The translations under genes and the position numbers were made by a program. From UBA7330 sp043554545 (GTDB taxonomy: Bacteria; Bacteroidota; Bacteroidia; Cytophagales; Cyclobacteriaceae): 64,000 bases of DNA. The stretch is taken from positions 2,542,001 through 2,606,000 of the forward strand of contig CP121337.1 in assembly GCA_043554545.1 (NCBI GenBank). The letters run 5' to 3'. Positions 53,086 to 61,847 of the stretch are shown here, in pieces (positions within the stretch are counted from its first letter, which is position 1; each line of letters starts with the position of its first letter). The notes beneath the pieces are model-generated. The model was not told where the DNA came from. It saw only the letters and a program-made list of their open reading frames with translations, and did not search any database.

Positions 53086-56000
53086 ATGCTAGATCGAATC
53101 ATCCAATATAGTATCCATCACAAATTGATCATACTATTGTTTTCTGCCGGCATTATTGGTTTTGGCCTGTATTCGCTTTCTGAGATTCCAATAGGCGCTG
53201 TTCCTGACGTAACCAACAATCAGGTGCAAATCATTACTACCTCCAGAAATTTGGCTACAGAGGACGTAGAAAAGTTCCTCACCTATCCTGTGGAACTAGA
53301 AATGGCCAATCTGCCAGACGTCAAAGAGATTCGGTCAGTATCTAAATTTGGACTTTCAGTGGTGACTGTCGTGTTTAATGACAACATTGGTACATACCTG
53401 CCACGTCAGCTGATTGCTGAAAAAATCAAAGCTGCTGAAGAGAAGATACCTGCAGGGTTTGGTAAGCCCTTCATGGGACCTATTACTACTGGTCTGGGTG
53501 AGATCTATCAATACGTAATTGAAGTAGACCCTGCTCATAAGGATGATTACTCCTTGTCCGATGTAAGAACAATTCAGGATTGGATCGTTAAAAGACAGCT
53601 TTCTGGTATTCCCGGTGTAGTTGAAGTCAACACCTGGGGAGGCTACCTCAAACAATATGAAGTAGCCTTAAATCCTGAAAAGCTAAGAAGTCTGAATTTG
53701 TCTGTTTCTCAAACTTTTTCAGCCCTGGAAAAAAATAACAGTGTTGCAGGTGGTGGATATATCGAAAAAACCAACCAAACTTATTTTATCAGAGGCGAAG
53801 GATTAATTGGTTCGCTCGAAGACATAGAAAGCATTGTCATAGCTAATAGAAATGGTGTTCCAGTTTTCATCAAGGATGTAGCTACGGTAGGTTTTGGGCA
53901 TGCCACACGTTTTGGTGCTATTACCGGAAATGGAGAAGGTGAAAAAGTACTGGGACAAGTAATGATGCTTAAGGGAGGCAACTCTAAAGCAGTGATTGAT
54001 GCTGTAAAGGAAAGAGTTGCTCAAATCTCCCCTTCCCTTCCTCCCGGTATCAGTATCAATGCTTTTTTGGAAAGAAGTGAACTTATCGGAAAAACCACCT
54101 TTACCATCGCTGAAAACCTCATCCTGGGTTGCCTGATTGTCGTTTTCGTAGTCGTTCTACTCTTGGGTAATATCCGTTCCGGGTTGGTTGTTGCTTCTGT
54201 TATACCCATGTGTTTGCTATTCGCGCTATCCCTCATGTACCTGTTTGGTGTAGATGCAAACTTAATGAGTCTTGGAGCGATCGACTTTGGGATTATTATT
54301 GATGGAGCGGTGATCATTGTTGAATTTATCGCCTTTAAAATCACTGCCGAACGTACTCAATTACTTGCCTTGCCAAAAATAGAAAGACAAAACTTCATTG
54401 ATAACATCACCCACCTAGGTGCAAGTAAAATGATGCACTCCGCAATATTCGGTCAGCTCATTATCATCATCGTATTTATCCCAATACTTTCACTCGTAGG
54501 TGTGGAAGGCAAAATGTTTAGACCCATGGCATTGGTATTCTGTTTTGCCCTGATCGGTGCCATGATTTTGTGCTTTACTTATGTGCCGGTCATGGCCTCA
54601 TTATTCATCAAGCCAACTGATCCGGCTAAAAAAACCATCTCCTCCCGCCTGATTACCTTCCTGGAAGACAAATACAAACCTTCCATTGTCTGGGCGCTAC
54701 GCAAAAAAAGGTTAGTGCTAAGTATGGCTTTCCTTTTAATGGTTTCTGTTGCAGTACTTTTCACGCGCATGGGTGGTGAGTTTGTACCTACTTTGGATGA
54801 AGGTGATTTCGTGATTCAGCCGGTATTGAAAACAGGGACTTCTTTAAGTAATACGGTATTAGCAACAACGAGAATCGAGAAGATACTAAAAACATTCCCT
54901 GAGGTGCAGCAGGTAGTAACTCGAATTGGAGCTGCTGAAGTCCCTACAGACCCAATGTCAATGGAAGAAAGTGATGTGATTATTAAACTTATACCAAAAG
55001 AAGAATGGGTCTCCGCAGCAAGTAAGGATGAACTGGCAAATAGCTTCAAAGAGGCGCTAACCAACGAAATCCCTGGAGTCGATTTTGAATTTACCCAACC
55101 CATCGAGATGCGTTTTAACGAGCTTATTACAGGAGTTCGTGCCGATTTGGCCATTAAGATTTTCGGTGAAGACCTTGATATTCTTTATTCAAAAGCTTTG
55201 GAAGTTGAAAAAGCGATACAAAATGTAGAAGGTGCTGCTGATATCATCGTAGAAAAAATAGCTGGACTTCCACAGATGTCTGTAAAATTTGACAGAAGAA
55301 AAATCGCAAAATACGGACTTAATATTGAAGACCTAAATAACATAATCACCATGGGATTCGCTGGTAAAACTGCCGGAACTGTCTTCGAAGGTGAAAAGCA
55401 ATTTGATCTTGTTGTACGTTTTGATAAAGTCCACCACAGAGATATTGCAGATTTGGAGATGGCCACCATCCAGCTACCCAATGGAAACCAACTACCCTTA
55501 AGTGAATTTGCGACTGTTTCCTATACAAAAGGTCCTGCCAAAATTTCCAGAGATAATACCAAAAGAAGAATAGTTGTCGGGGTGAATGTGAGAAACAGAG
55601 ACTTAGAATCCGTAGTAGAGGATGTACAGGAAATCATTAACCAAAACATCAAATTACCTACAGGCTATACCATTGAATATGGAGGCCAATTTGAGAATTT
55701 AAGAACGGCAAAAGCGCGGTTGATGATTGCGGTACCCATAGCGCTGGTACTCATTTTTATACTCTTATATTTCGCGTTTAACTCGGTCAAAGAAGCATTG
55801 ATCATTTATAGCGCCATCCCAATGTCAGCTGTGGGGGGTGTAATACTACTATATATTCGAGACCTGCCTTTTAGTATTTCCGCCGGCGTTGGCTTTATTG
55901 CACTGTTTGGTATCGCCGTACTAAATGGAATTGTATTGATAGAAGAATTCAAAGAGCTTAAAGCAAATGGTATGCATGATATCAACAGGCGTATCCTCAC

Positions 56001-57417
56001 GGGTACAAAGAACAGGTTGCGGCCCGTTTTACTTACGGCTTCAGCAGCTGCATTAGGGTTCTTGCCAATGGCCATCTCAACTTCGGCGGGTGCAGAGGTA
56101 CAAAGACCGCTTGCTACCGTGGTAGTTGGCGGACTGATATCTGCCACAGCACTCACATTGATTGTGTTGCCTATACTGTATGCGATTTTTGATAGAAAAG
56201 GAAATTTCCCCAAGTTCAAATCACCGACAGCAGCTTTGGTGATCATCATGTTGTTGGCATTTCCAGCTATCGGTCAAAGTCAGGACAAAAAGATCACGGT
56301 AGATCAGGCAGTCGAAATTGCTTTACAAAATAATCTGGGTCTGAAAGCGTCAGCACAACGTTTAGCTCAAAGTGAGCAACTTATAGGAAGTGCCATCGAC
56401 ATCAGTAAAACAGAATTGTATTACAGCAAAGACCAAAACAACATTGCTCCAAATGACCTCCCCCTTGATGTATGGGGTGTTAGCCAGACCATTCAATTCC
56501 CAACAGTCTATGGAGCTCAAAGGAAGGTCATGCAGCGTAAATCACTTTTGGCCAATGACCAATACATGATTGAAAAGCGCATGGTCACCAAAGAAGTACA
56601 TAAAGTGTATTATGAGATCATATATTGGCAGGAGATGTTCAATAATTATGTTTACCTCGATAGTCTTTATACCTCTTTTGAACTTGCTGCCAACAGCAGA
56701 TTTGAACAGGGGGAATCTAACTACCTGGAAAAGTTAACTGCGGAGACCAAAAAGAAGGAAATCTCCATCCAGCTCAGCCAAATAAATGAAAGCATCCAGA
56801 AGAACTACATCCTACTCAATCAATGGTTGCAATCTGATTCCAGTTTCCTGATAGCCGAGGAATCAATGCAAAGAATTAAACCCATTCCACTTGATACTAC
56901 CACTCATCCAACGCTTAGCTTCTATGCCAACGCATTAAAATTATCTGACCAGGTACTCGCATTGGAAAAACAAAAGTTATTGCCGGACATCAATGCCTCT
57001 TTGTTTCAAGGAACAAACAATGGCGCAGGCACTCAGTCTTTCACCGGCTTTCAGGTAGGCGTAGCTATCCCCTTGTGGTTTGGCGGTCACCAATCAAAAA
57101 TAGCAGCCGCCAAAACAGGAGAAAGCATCATTGAATCAGAAAGCAATAATTACAAACTAAAGTTAGCATCAAAATATAAGGTGCTGGAATCAGACCTGAG
57201 ACAACATCAGAAAGAACTTACCTATTATGAATCAACAGGTAAAAAATTATCGAGCGAGACGCTATTCTATGCCAATAAAGCTTACCAGAGTGGTGAAATA
57301 AATTTTCTTCAATATGCTCAGCTTTTAGAAAATGCCAAAACCATAGAGTCAAACTACCTCAAATCCCTTTTCCAATACAATATGACTGTTTTGGAAGTAA
57401 ACTACTTAATGAATTGA
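53086..57417 (+). CDS. czcA: CzcA-type heavy-metal RND pump fused to a TolC-like outer membrane factor
   Basis: 1443 residues. Residues 1-~1040 are a complete HME-RND pump; the TM4 motif DFGIIIDGAVIIVE is of the divalent-metal (CzcA) rather than Cu/Ag (CusA) kind. Residues ~1048-1064 (AALVIIMLLAFPAIGQSQ) form an extra hydrophobic segment resembling a signal peptide with an AIGQ cleavage-like site. From ~1066 a TolC-like domain starts (ITVDQAVEIALQNNLGLKAS) and runs to the end (FLQYAQLLENAKTIESNYLK). Such fusions are known in Bacteroidota. The product exports Co/Zn/Cd-type ions from periplasm to outside with the adaptor encoded next. Confidence 0.93.
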   Translation: MLDRIIQYSIHHKLIILLFSAGIIGFGLYSLSEIPIGAVPDVTNNQVQIITTSRNLATEDVEKFLTYPVELEMANLPDVKEIRSVSKFGLSVVTVVFNDNIGTYLPRQLIAEKIKAAEEKIPAGFGKPFMGPITTGLGEIYQYVIEVDPAHKDDYSLSDVRTIQDWIVKRQLSGIPGVVEVNTWGGYLKQYEVALNPEKLRSLNLSVSQTFSALEKNNSVAGGGYIEKTNQTYFIRGEGLIGSLEDIESIVIANRNGVPVFIKDVATVGFGHATRFGAITGNGEGEKVLGQVMMLKGGNSKAVIDAVKERVAQISPSLPPGISINAFLERSELIGKTTFTIAENLILGCLIVVFVVVLLLGNIRSGLVVASVIPMCLLFALSLMYLFGVDANLMSLGAIDFGIIIDGAVIIVEFIAFKITAERTQLLALPKIERQNFIDNITHLGASKMMHSAIFGQLIIIIVFIPILSLVGVEGKMFRPMALVFCFALIGAMILCFTYVPVMASLFIKPTDPAKKTISSRLITFLEDKYKPSIVWALRKKRLVLSMAFLLMVSVAVLFTRMGGEFVPTLDEGDFVIQPVLKTGTSLSNTVLATTRIEKILKTFPEVQQVVTRIGAAEVPTDPMSMEESDVIIKLIPKEEWVSAASKDELANSFKEALTNEIPGVDFEFTQPIEMRFNELITGVRADLAIKIFGEDLDILYSKALEVEKAIQNVEGAADIIVEKIAGLPQMSVKFDRRKIAKYGLNIEDLNNIITMGFAGKTAGTVFEGEKQFDLVVRFDKVHHRDIADLEMATIQLPNGNQLPLSEFATVSYTKGPAKISRDNTKRRIVVGVNVRNRDLESVVEDVQEIINQNIKLPTGYTIEYGGQFENLRTAKARLMIAVPIALVLIFILLYFAFNSVKEALIIYSAIPMSAVGGVILLYIRDLPFSISAGVGFIALFGIAVLNGIVLIEEFKELKANGMHDINRRILTGTKNRLRPVLLTASAAALGFLPMAISTSAGAEVQRPLATVVVGGLISATALTLIVLPILYAIFDRKGNFPKFKSPTAALVIIMLLAFPAIGQSQDKKITVDQAVEIALQNNLGLKASAQRLAQSEQLIGSAIDISKTELYYSKDQNNIAPNDLPLDVWGVSQTIQFPTVYGAQRKVMQRKSLLANDQYMIEKRMVTKEVHKVYYEIIYWQEMFNNYVYLDSLYTSFELAANSRFEQGESNYLEKLTAETKKKEISIQLSQINESIQKNYILLNQWLQSDSSFLIAEESMQRIKPIPLDTTTHPTLSFYANALKLSDQVLALEKQKLLPDINASLFQGTNNGAGTQSFTGFQVGVAIPLWFGGHQSKIAAAKTGESIIESESNNYKLKLASKYKVLESDLRQHQKELTYYESTGKKLSSETLFYANKAYQSGEINFLQYAQLLENAKTIESNYLKSLFQYNMTVLEVNYLMN

Positions 57418-57419
57418 AA

Positions 57420-58595
57420 ATGGATAACTACATCAATAATCACATGAAAAAACATGCTGCAAGCTATCTGATGGTTGCCTCACTCCTTGCCTTCGTATCC
57501 TGCTCAACCAAAACTGATTCAGAGGCACTAGTAGAATCGACTACTGAAGGCGGTAATATCCCTTCTTATCCATTGACCAAAAAACAATTTGAATCCTCAG
57601 AAATGGAATTAGGGAAATTATCGATGAGGAGTTTTCATCAAATCGTTAGAGCGACTGGAGTATTTGATGTGCCACCTGAAAGTAGAGCATCGGTAAGTTC
57701 AAATTTCGAGGGAACTGTAAAAGACATACGTTTACTCCCTGGTGAACAGGTTAAAAAAGGCCAACTCCTATTTACCTTAGAAAATCCGCATTTTGTTGAG
57801 ATGCAACAAGATTTTCTAGCGGCGAAGGGACAACTAAAATATTTAAAATCTGATTATGAAAGACAAAAAACCCTGGCAAAAGATAATATCTCTTCTCAGA
57901 AGAATTATCTAAAAGCTGAGTCTGACTATATCGTAACCAAAGTAAAAGTTGAAGCATTAGGTAAGAAGCTGTCACTACTAAATATTAATCCCAATACACT
58001 CACTTTAGATAATATCAGAACTGTAGTAAGCGTAATTTCACCCATTAAAGGTTTTGTTACGCATGTTGACATCACCAGAGGTTCTTTCCTGAACCCTACC
58101 GAATCAGCAGTCACTATAGTTGACACTGACCATCTACATCTCGAGCTAAATGTGTTTGAAAAGGACTTCCTGAAAGTTGATGTTGGTCAGCATATAGCAT
58201 TCCACATTCAGGAAGATGCGAATGACACCTACGCAGCAACCGTTCACCTGGTAAATAAAACCATCGACCCAACAAGTCGTTCGATCGGTATTCATGCACA
58301 CTTATTAGATGAGACCTTATCATCCAGGTTTAGTACTGGCATGTATATAGAAGCCAATATATACTCAGATTCAGTATCGAAACCATCATTACCTGAAGAT
58401 ACAATTGTAGATATTGAAGGTAAGTATTATGTCTTATGCCTACAAAAAACCTCAGATGAAGGATATGACTTTTCCAGAAAGAGAATAGAAGTTGGTAAGT
58501 CAAACAATGGCTATGTTGAAATCCTGAATCCAAATGATTTTACTAAAAACACCCAATTTCTCACTAAAGGCGCTTTTAACCTCATAACAGAATAA
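57420..58595 (+). CDS. czcB: Periplasmic adaptor (membrane fusion) lipoprotein of the RND metal efflux system
   Basis: 391 residues from the ATG 3 bp after the pump's stop; ATG 57444 (MKKHAASYLMVASLLAFVSC) gives a cleaner lipoprotein signal. Lipobox AFVSC. Barrel-sandwich (lipoyl-like) halves are visible as VKDIRLLPGEQVKKGQLLF and ISPIKGFVTHVDITRGSFL, separated by a helical hairpin (~120-185), then a beta-barrel (VDVGQHIAFHIQ; NKTIDPTSRSIGIHA). It bridges the pump to the TolC-like domain. Co-transcribed with the pump and presumably induced via the CTTAAG boxes. Confidence 0.92.
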   Translation: MDNYINNHMKKHAASYLMVASLLAFVSCSTKTDSEALVESTTEGGNIPSYPLTKKQFESSEMELGKLSMRSFHQIVRATGVFDVPPESRASVSSNFEGTVKDIRLLPGEQVKKGQLLFTLENPHFVEMQQDFLAAKGQLKYLKSDYERQKTLAKDNISSQKNYLKAESDYIVTKVKVEALGKKLSLLNINPNTLTLDNIRTVVSVISPIKGFVTHVDITRGSFLNPTESAVTIVDTDHLHLELNVFEKDFLKVDVGQHIAFHIQEDANDTYAATVHLVNKTIDPTSRSIGIHAHLLDETLSSRFSTGMYIEANIYSDSVSKPSLPEDTIVDIEGKYYVLCLQKTSDEGYDFSRKRIEVGKSNNGYVEILNPNDFTKNTQFLTKGAFNLITE

Positions 58596-58853
58596 CCATA
58601 AACAGCGCATAATACCATTTGTTGTTTTATTGGTTGTGACGCTTGTGCTTGTTGCCGTTCTGTCGCTTAAAAAACGACTTTATTACTATCTTCATGGAAT
58701 CTATTTGTGACTTATGCTACAACATTGGTTTTTGACTCCTATACGCGAGCGAGTACAAAGTAAAGAGTAGAAAAAAAACAGGAATCAGTCAAGTGCACAT
58801 CCATGCACATGAAAAACGTGTCGGTTTATAATTGACCTTATTTCAGGTATTTG

Positions 58854-59195
58854 TTAAGCCTTCTTTACAAATTCAGACTTCAGTCCCATTGAACCAAATC
58901 CATCAATCCTACAATCTATGTTATGATCTCCTTCTGTTAACCTGATCTTTTTAACCTTTGTTCCCGCTTTTATCGGTTGTGGATATCCTTTTACCGGAAG
59001 GTTCTTTATCACAATGACATCATCACCATCCTTCAATACATTACCATTCGAATCTTTAACTACCACGCCCGCTTCAGCTTCCAGAACTTCTTTTGGATCC
59101 CATTCATGACCGCATTCCGGGCACATCATCAATGAATCAGTTGGATAGCCATAAGGGGAACTACAGCTAGGGCAGGTTGAGATTTCTTCAGGCAT
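58854..59195 (-). CDS. yjdM: YjdM/PhnA-family zinc-ribbon protein
   Basis: 113 residues. The N-terminal zinc ribbon (CPSCSSPYGY, then CPECGHEW) is followed by the PhnA C-terminal domain (VVKDSNGNVLKDGDDVIVIK, LPVKGYPQPIKAGTKVKKIR, IDGFGSMGLKSEFVKK). Length and order are those of the family. Despite the old name 'alkylphosphonate utilisation', the function is not established. Single gene, convergent with the efflux operon; the 258 bp between them hold no feature I can identify. Confidence 0.92.
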   Translation of the reverse strand: MPEEISTCPSCSSPYGYPTDSLMMCPECGHEWDPKEVLEAEAGVVVKDSNGNVLKDGDDVIVIKNLPVKGYPQPIKAGTKVKKIRLTEGDHNIDCRIDGFGSMGLKSEFVKKA

Positions 59196-59487
59196 AATTT
59201 GATGGATTAATTATTCATCAAATTTAACCTTTAGAAGTTAAGAACTTCAGTATTATCCTTGATATCAATAGCTTACTTAAATAATATTATTCAACGCATA
59301 GATATATCATCAGTACCTGATTAAAGTAAACAACCCACGCTATACCAAGTATACTATTTTAGCTCATCACGCTAACATTTTGTTAATACCCCTTTAACGA
59401 GTGTGTTTTACCTAAACCGCTCCTTTGAAATCAGAAAAATATCATAAATTCAACTCTGGATATCGTATAAATCTTCAAAAGTCAACT

Positions 59488-61077
59488 ATGAAAACCAATT
59501 TCTCTGTCTTTAAATCATTAAAATCAGGCGTCTCAATCACCTATTTAATCACACTTACCTTTCTGATTTCAAGTCAACCTACTTTTAGTCAGGACAACGT
59601 AGTGGATCAGATCATTGAAGAAGCAACGGAAAACTCACAGTTAGAAGTACTGGCCCACGAGTTATTTGATGTCATCGGACCCAGATTATCTGGTTCCCCG
59701 CACATGATAAAGGCTAATGATTGGTCTGTTGAAAAATTTATATCATGGGGCATACCCGCACGAAAGGAACAATGGGGTGAATGGTTAGGATGGGAAAGAG
59801 GGATAACCCATGTGGACCTGATTTCTCCGCGTGTTGTCTCCTTAAATGCCATGCAACTTGCTTATAGCCCTGATACTCCAAAAAAAGGAGTTACAGCCGA
59901 CCTAATTACGATACCTAACTTTGCTGACTCTTTGGCTTTTGAAAAATGGTTACCACAGGTATCGGGGAAATTTGTATTGCTTAGCCACCTGGAGCCCTCC
60001 GGAAGATCAGACGATAACTGGAAAAAATGGGCGACAGATGAATCTTATGAAAAGTATCAGGCATTACGTAAGGAAGTAGTAGCAGAACACAGAGAAAACA
60101 TACGTAAAACAGGATACACGATGAGAACACTACCAGCCGTACTCGAAGAGGCTGGAGCAGTGGGAATAATCGCTTCAAACTGGTCTCAGGGCTTTGGTGC
60201 CAATAAAATCTTTAGGGCATACACCAAGAAAGTACCCACTATTGACATGTCATTGGAAGACTATGGGATGCTATATCGTATGGTGGAATATGGAGATGCG
60301 CCACAAATTAAAGTTGTCGCACAATCTGAATTTACAGGTACGGCACCCGCCTTTAATACCATTGCTGAAATCAAGGGCTCTGAGAAGCCCGATGAATACG
60401 TGATCCTTTCCGCCCACTTTGACTCCTGGGATGGTGGAACCGGAGCTACGGATAACGGTACTGGAAGTATTCTCATGATGGAAACCATACGGGTGCTCAA
60501 ACAGATTTACCCTAACCCTAAGCGAACGATATTGGTTGGTCTTTGGGGTTCAGAAGAACAGGGACTCCATGGCTCACGCGCATTTGTAGAAGATCATCCT
60601 GAGATCCTGCCAGGTATCCAAACAGTAATTAACCAGGACAATGGAACAGGGAGAGCTTTTAAGATTGGAGGACAAGGGTTCCTTCACTCCTATGATTATA
60701 TCGGCAGATGGCTACAAAAGGTTCCCGGAGCTTATAAGGACGAAATTGAAACTACATTTCCCGGATCACCTGGAGGTGGCGGATCAGATCATGCTCCTTT
60801 CGTTGCAGCAGGAGCACCCACCTTTAATTTATTTGGGAAACAATGGGACTACGGAACCTACACCTGGCATACGAATCTTGACACCTATGACAAGGTTGTA
60901 TTTGATGATGTTAGAAACAATGTAATCCTTGCTGCGATCCTAACTTATATGGCATGCGAAGATCCTGAAAAAACCGCTAGAGATAAAGTCGTTTTGCCAA
61001 TGAATGAGAAAACCGGAGAGAGAAAGAAGTGGCCTTCAGCAAAGAGTCCTAACCGTAGAGGTTATCTGGAGGATTGA
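59488..61077 (+). CDS. Secreted M28-family zinc peptidase
   Basis: 529 residues from the ATG at 59488, chosen because it begins a normal signal peptide (MKTNFSVFK ... LTFLISSQPTFSQ); the frame is open to 59425. A PA-like inserted domain (~110-260) precedes the M28 core: LSAHFDSWDGGTGATDNGTG (H and D metal ligands), LWGSEEQGLHGS (catalytic EE), and GSDHAPFVAAGAP (second His). This resembles carboxypeptidase Q-like aminopeptidases. Likely periplasmic or exported and involved in peptide degradation. The next gene follows after 37 bp, so the two may be one operon. Confidence 0.92.
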   Translation: MKTNFSVFKSLKSGVSITYLITLTFLISSQPTFSQDNVVDQIIEEATENSQLEVLAHELFDVIGPRLSGSPHMIKANDWSVEKFISWGIPARKEQWGEWLGWERGITHVDLISPRVVSLNAMQLAYSPDTPKKGVTADLITIPNFADSLAFEKWLPQVSGKFVLLSHLEPSGRSDDNWKKWATDESYEKYQALRKEVVAEHRENIRKTGYTMRTLPAVLEEAGAVGIIASNWSQGFGANKIFRAYTKKVPTIDMSLEDYGMLYRMVEYGDAPQIKVVAQSEFTGTAPAFNTIAEIKGSEKPDEYVILSAHFDSWDGGTGATDNGTGSILMMETIRVLKQIYPNPKRTILVGLWGSEEQGLHGSRAFVEDHPEILPGIQTVINQDNGTGRAFKIGGQGFLHSYDYIGRWLQKVPGAYKDEIETTFPGSPGGGGSDHAPFVAAGAPTFNLFGKQWDYGTYTWHTNLDTYDKVVFDDVRNNVILAAILTYMACEDPEKTARDKVVLPMNEKTGERKKWPSAKSPNRRGYLED

Positions 61078-61114
61078 TACCGAAACCCTGTGAATAGATT
61101 AATTTAATGACGTC

Positions 61115-61636
61115 ATGAAAAAGCTATTGATTCCTTTTGTTTTTTTACTTTCCTTCTATGCTGTAACAGCCAATGGAGATACTGAAAAGAATAACGATCA
61201 AGATTCCTCCAAAAGAATATCAGAGATAAAGCAACTGTACGCTGAAGTATCCAGAACTGTAAAGGAAGGCGATTTTGAAGGGTATAAAGCAACTTACCAT
61301 AAAGATGCAGTGGTTGTTTATACCACCGCCAGTAAAAAGGGATCCATACCCATACCTACTGCCCTTAAAAACTGGAAAATAGACTTTACAGACACTAAAG
61401 CAGGAAAAACGCGTAACAACGTAGCCTTTCGATTTTCACAGCGTGTTGGCGATGAAACGACAGCCTTTGATTCAGGAATCTTTCACTTCACCTCCATCGA
61501 TAAAGATGGGACCTACAAAGCCGATGCTTATGTGAATTTTGAAATGCTGATGGTAAAACGAAAAGGTTCCTGGTACATCCTCATGGAGTACCAAAAATCA
61601 AAAGCCTCTGAGTCTGAATGGCTTGAAATGCAATGA
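61115..61636 (+). CDS. Secreted NTF2/SnoaL-like (DUF4440-type) protein
   Basis: 173 residues. Signal peptide MKKLLIPFVFLLSFYAVTANG. The mature domain has the NTF2-like order of an N-terminal helix (KQLYAEVSRTVKEGDFEGYK), YHKDAVVVY, then beta strands ending FEMLMVKRKGSWYILMEYQK. Such domains bind small hydrophobic ligands or act as accessory folds; no catalytic residue can be named. Only 37 bp after the peptidase gene. Confidence 0.72.
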   Translation: MKKLLIPFVFLLSFYAVTANGDTEKNNDQDSSKRISEIKQLYAEVSRTVKEGDFEGYKATYHKDAVVVYTTASKKGSIPIPTALKNWKIDFTDTKAGKTRNNVAFRFSQRVGDETTAFDSGIFHFTSIDKDGTYKADAYVNFEMLMVKRKGSWYILMEYQKSKASESEWLEMQ

Positions 61637-61847
61637 TCCGGAAAATGTTTAGCCTACTAAACTAGGTTTCGTTTTAGGTGCAAAAAACAAAAAATTACTT
61701 AAGGCAGTTTGTATTTTATTTTCTTGGATATCAATTCCATAAAATCATAAATGGTGTTGACTTCTTCCTAACCGGAACAATCCTGTTACTTCCATATAGC
61801 CATCATTTGATTGAATTAATTTGAGTTCATGGATGAAAATCACTAAA

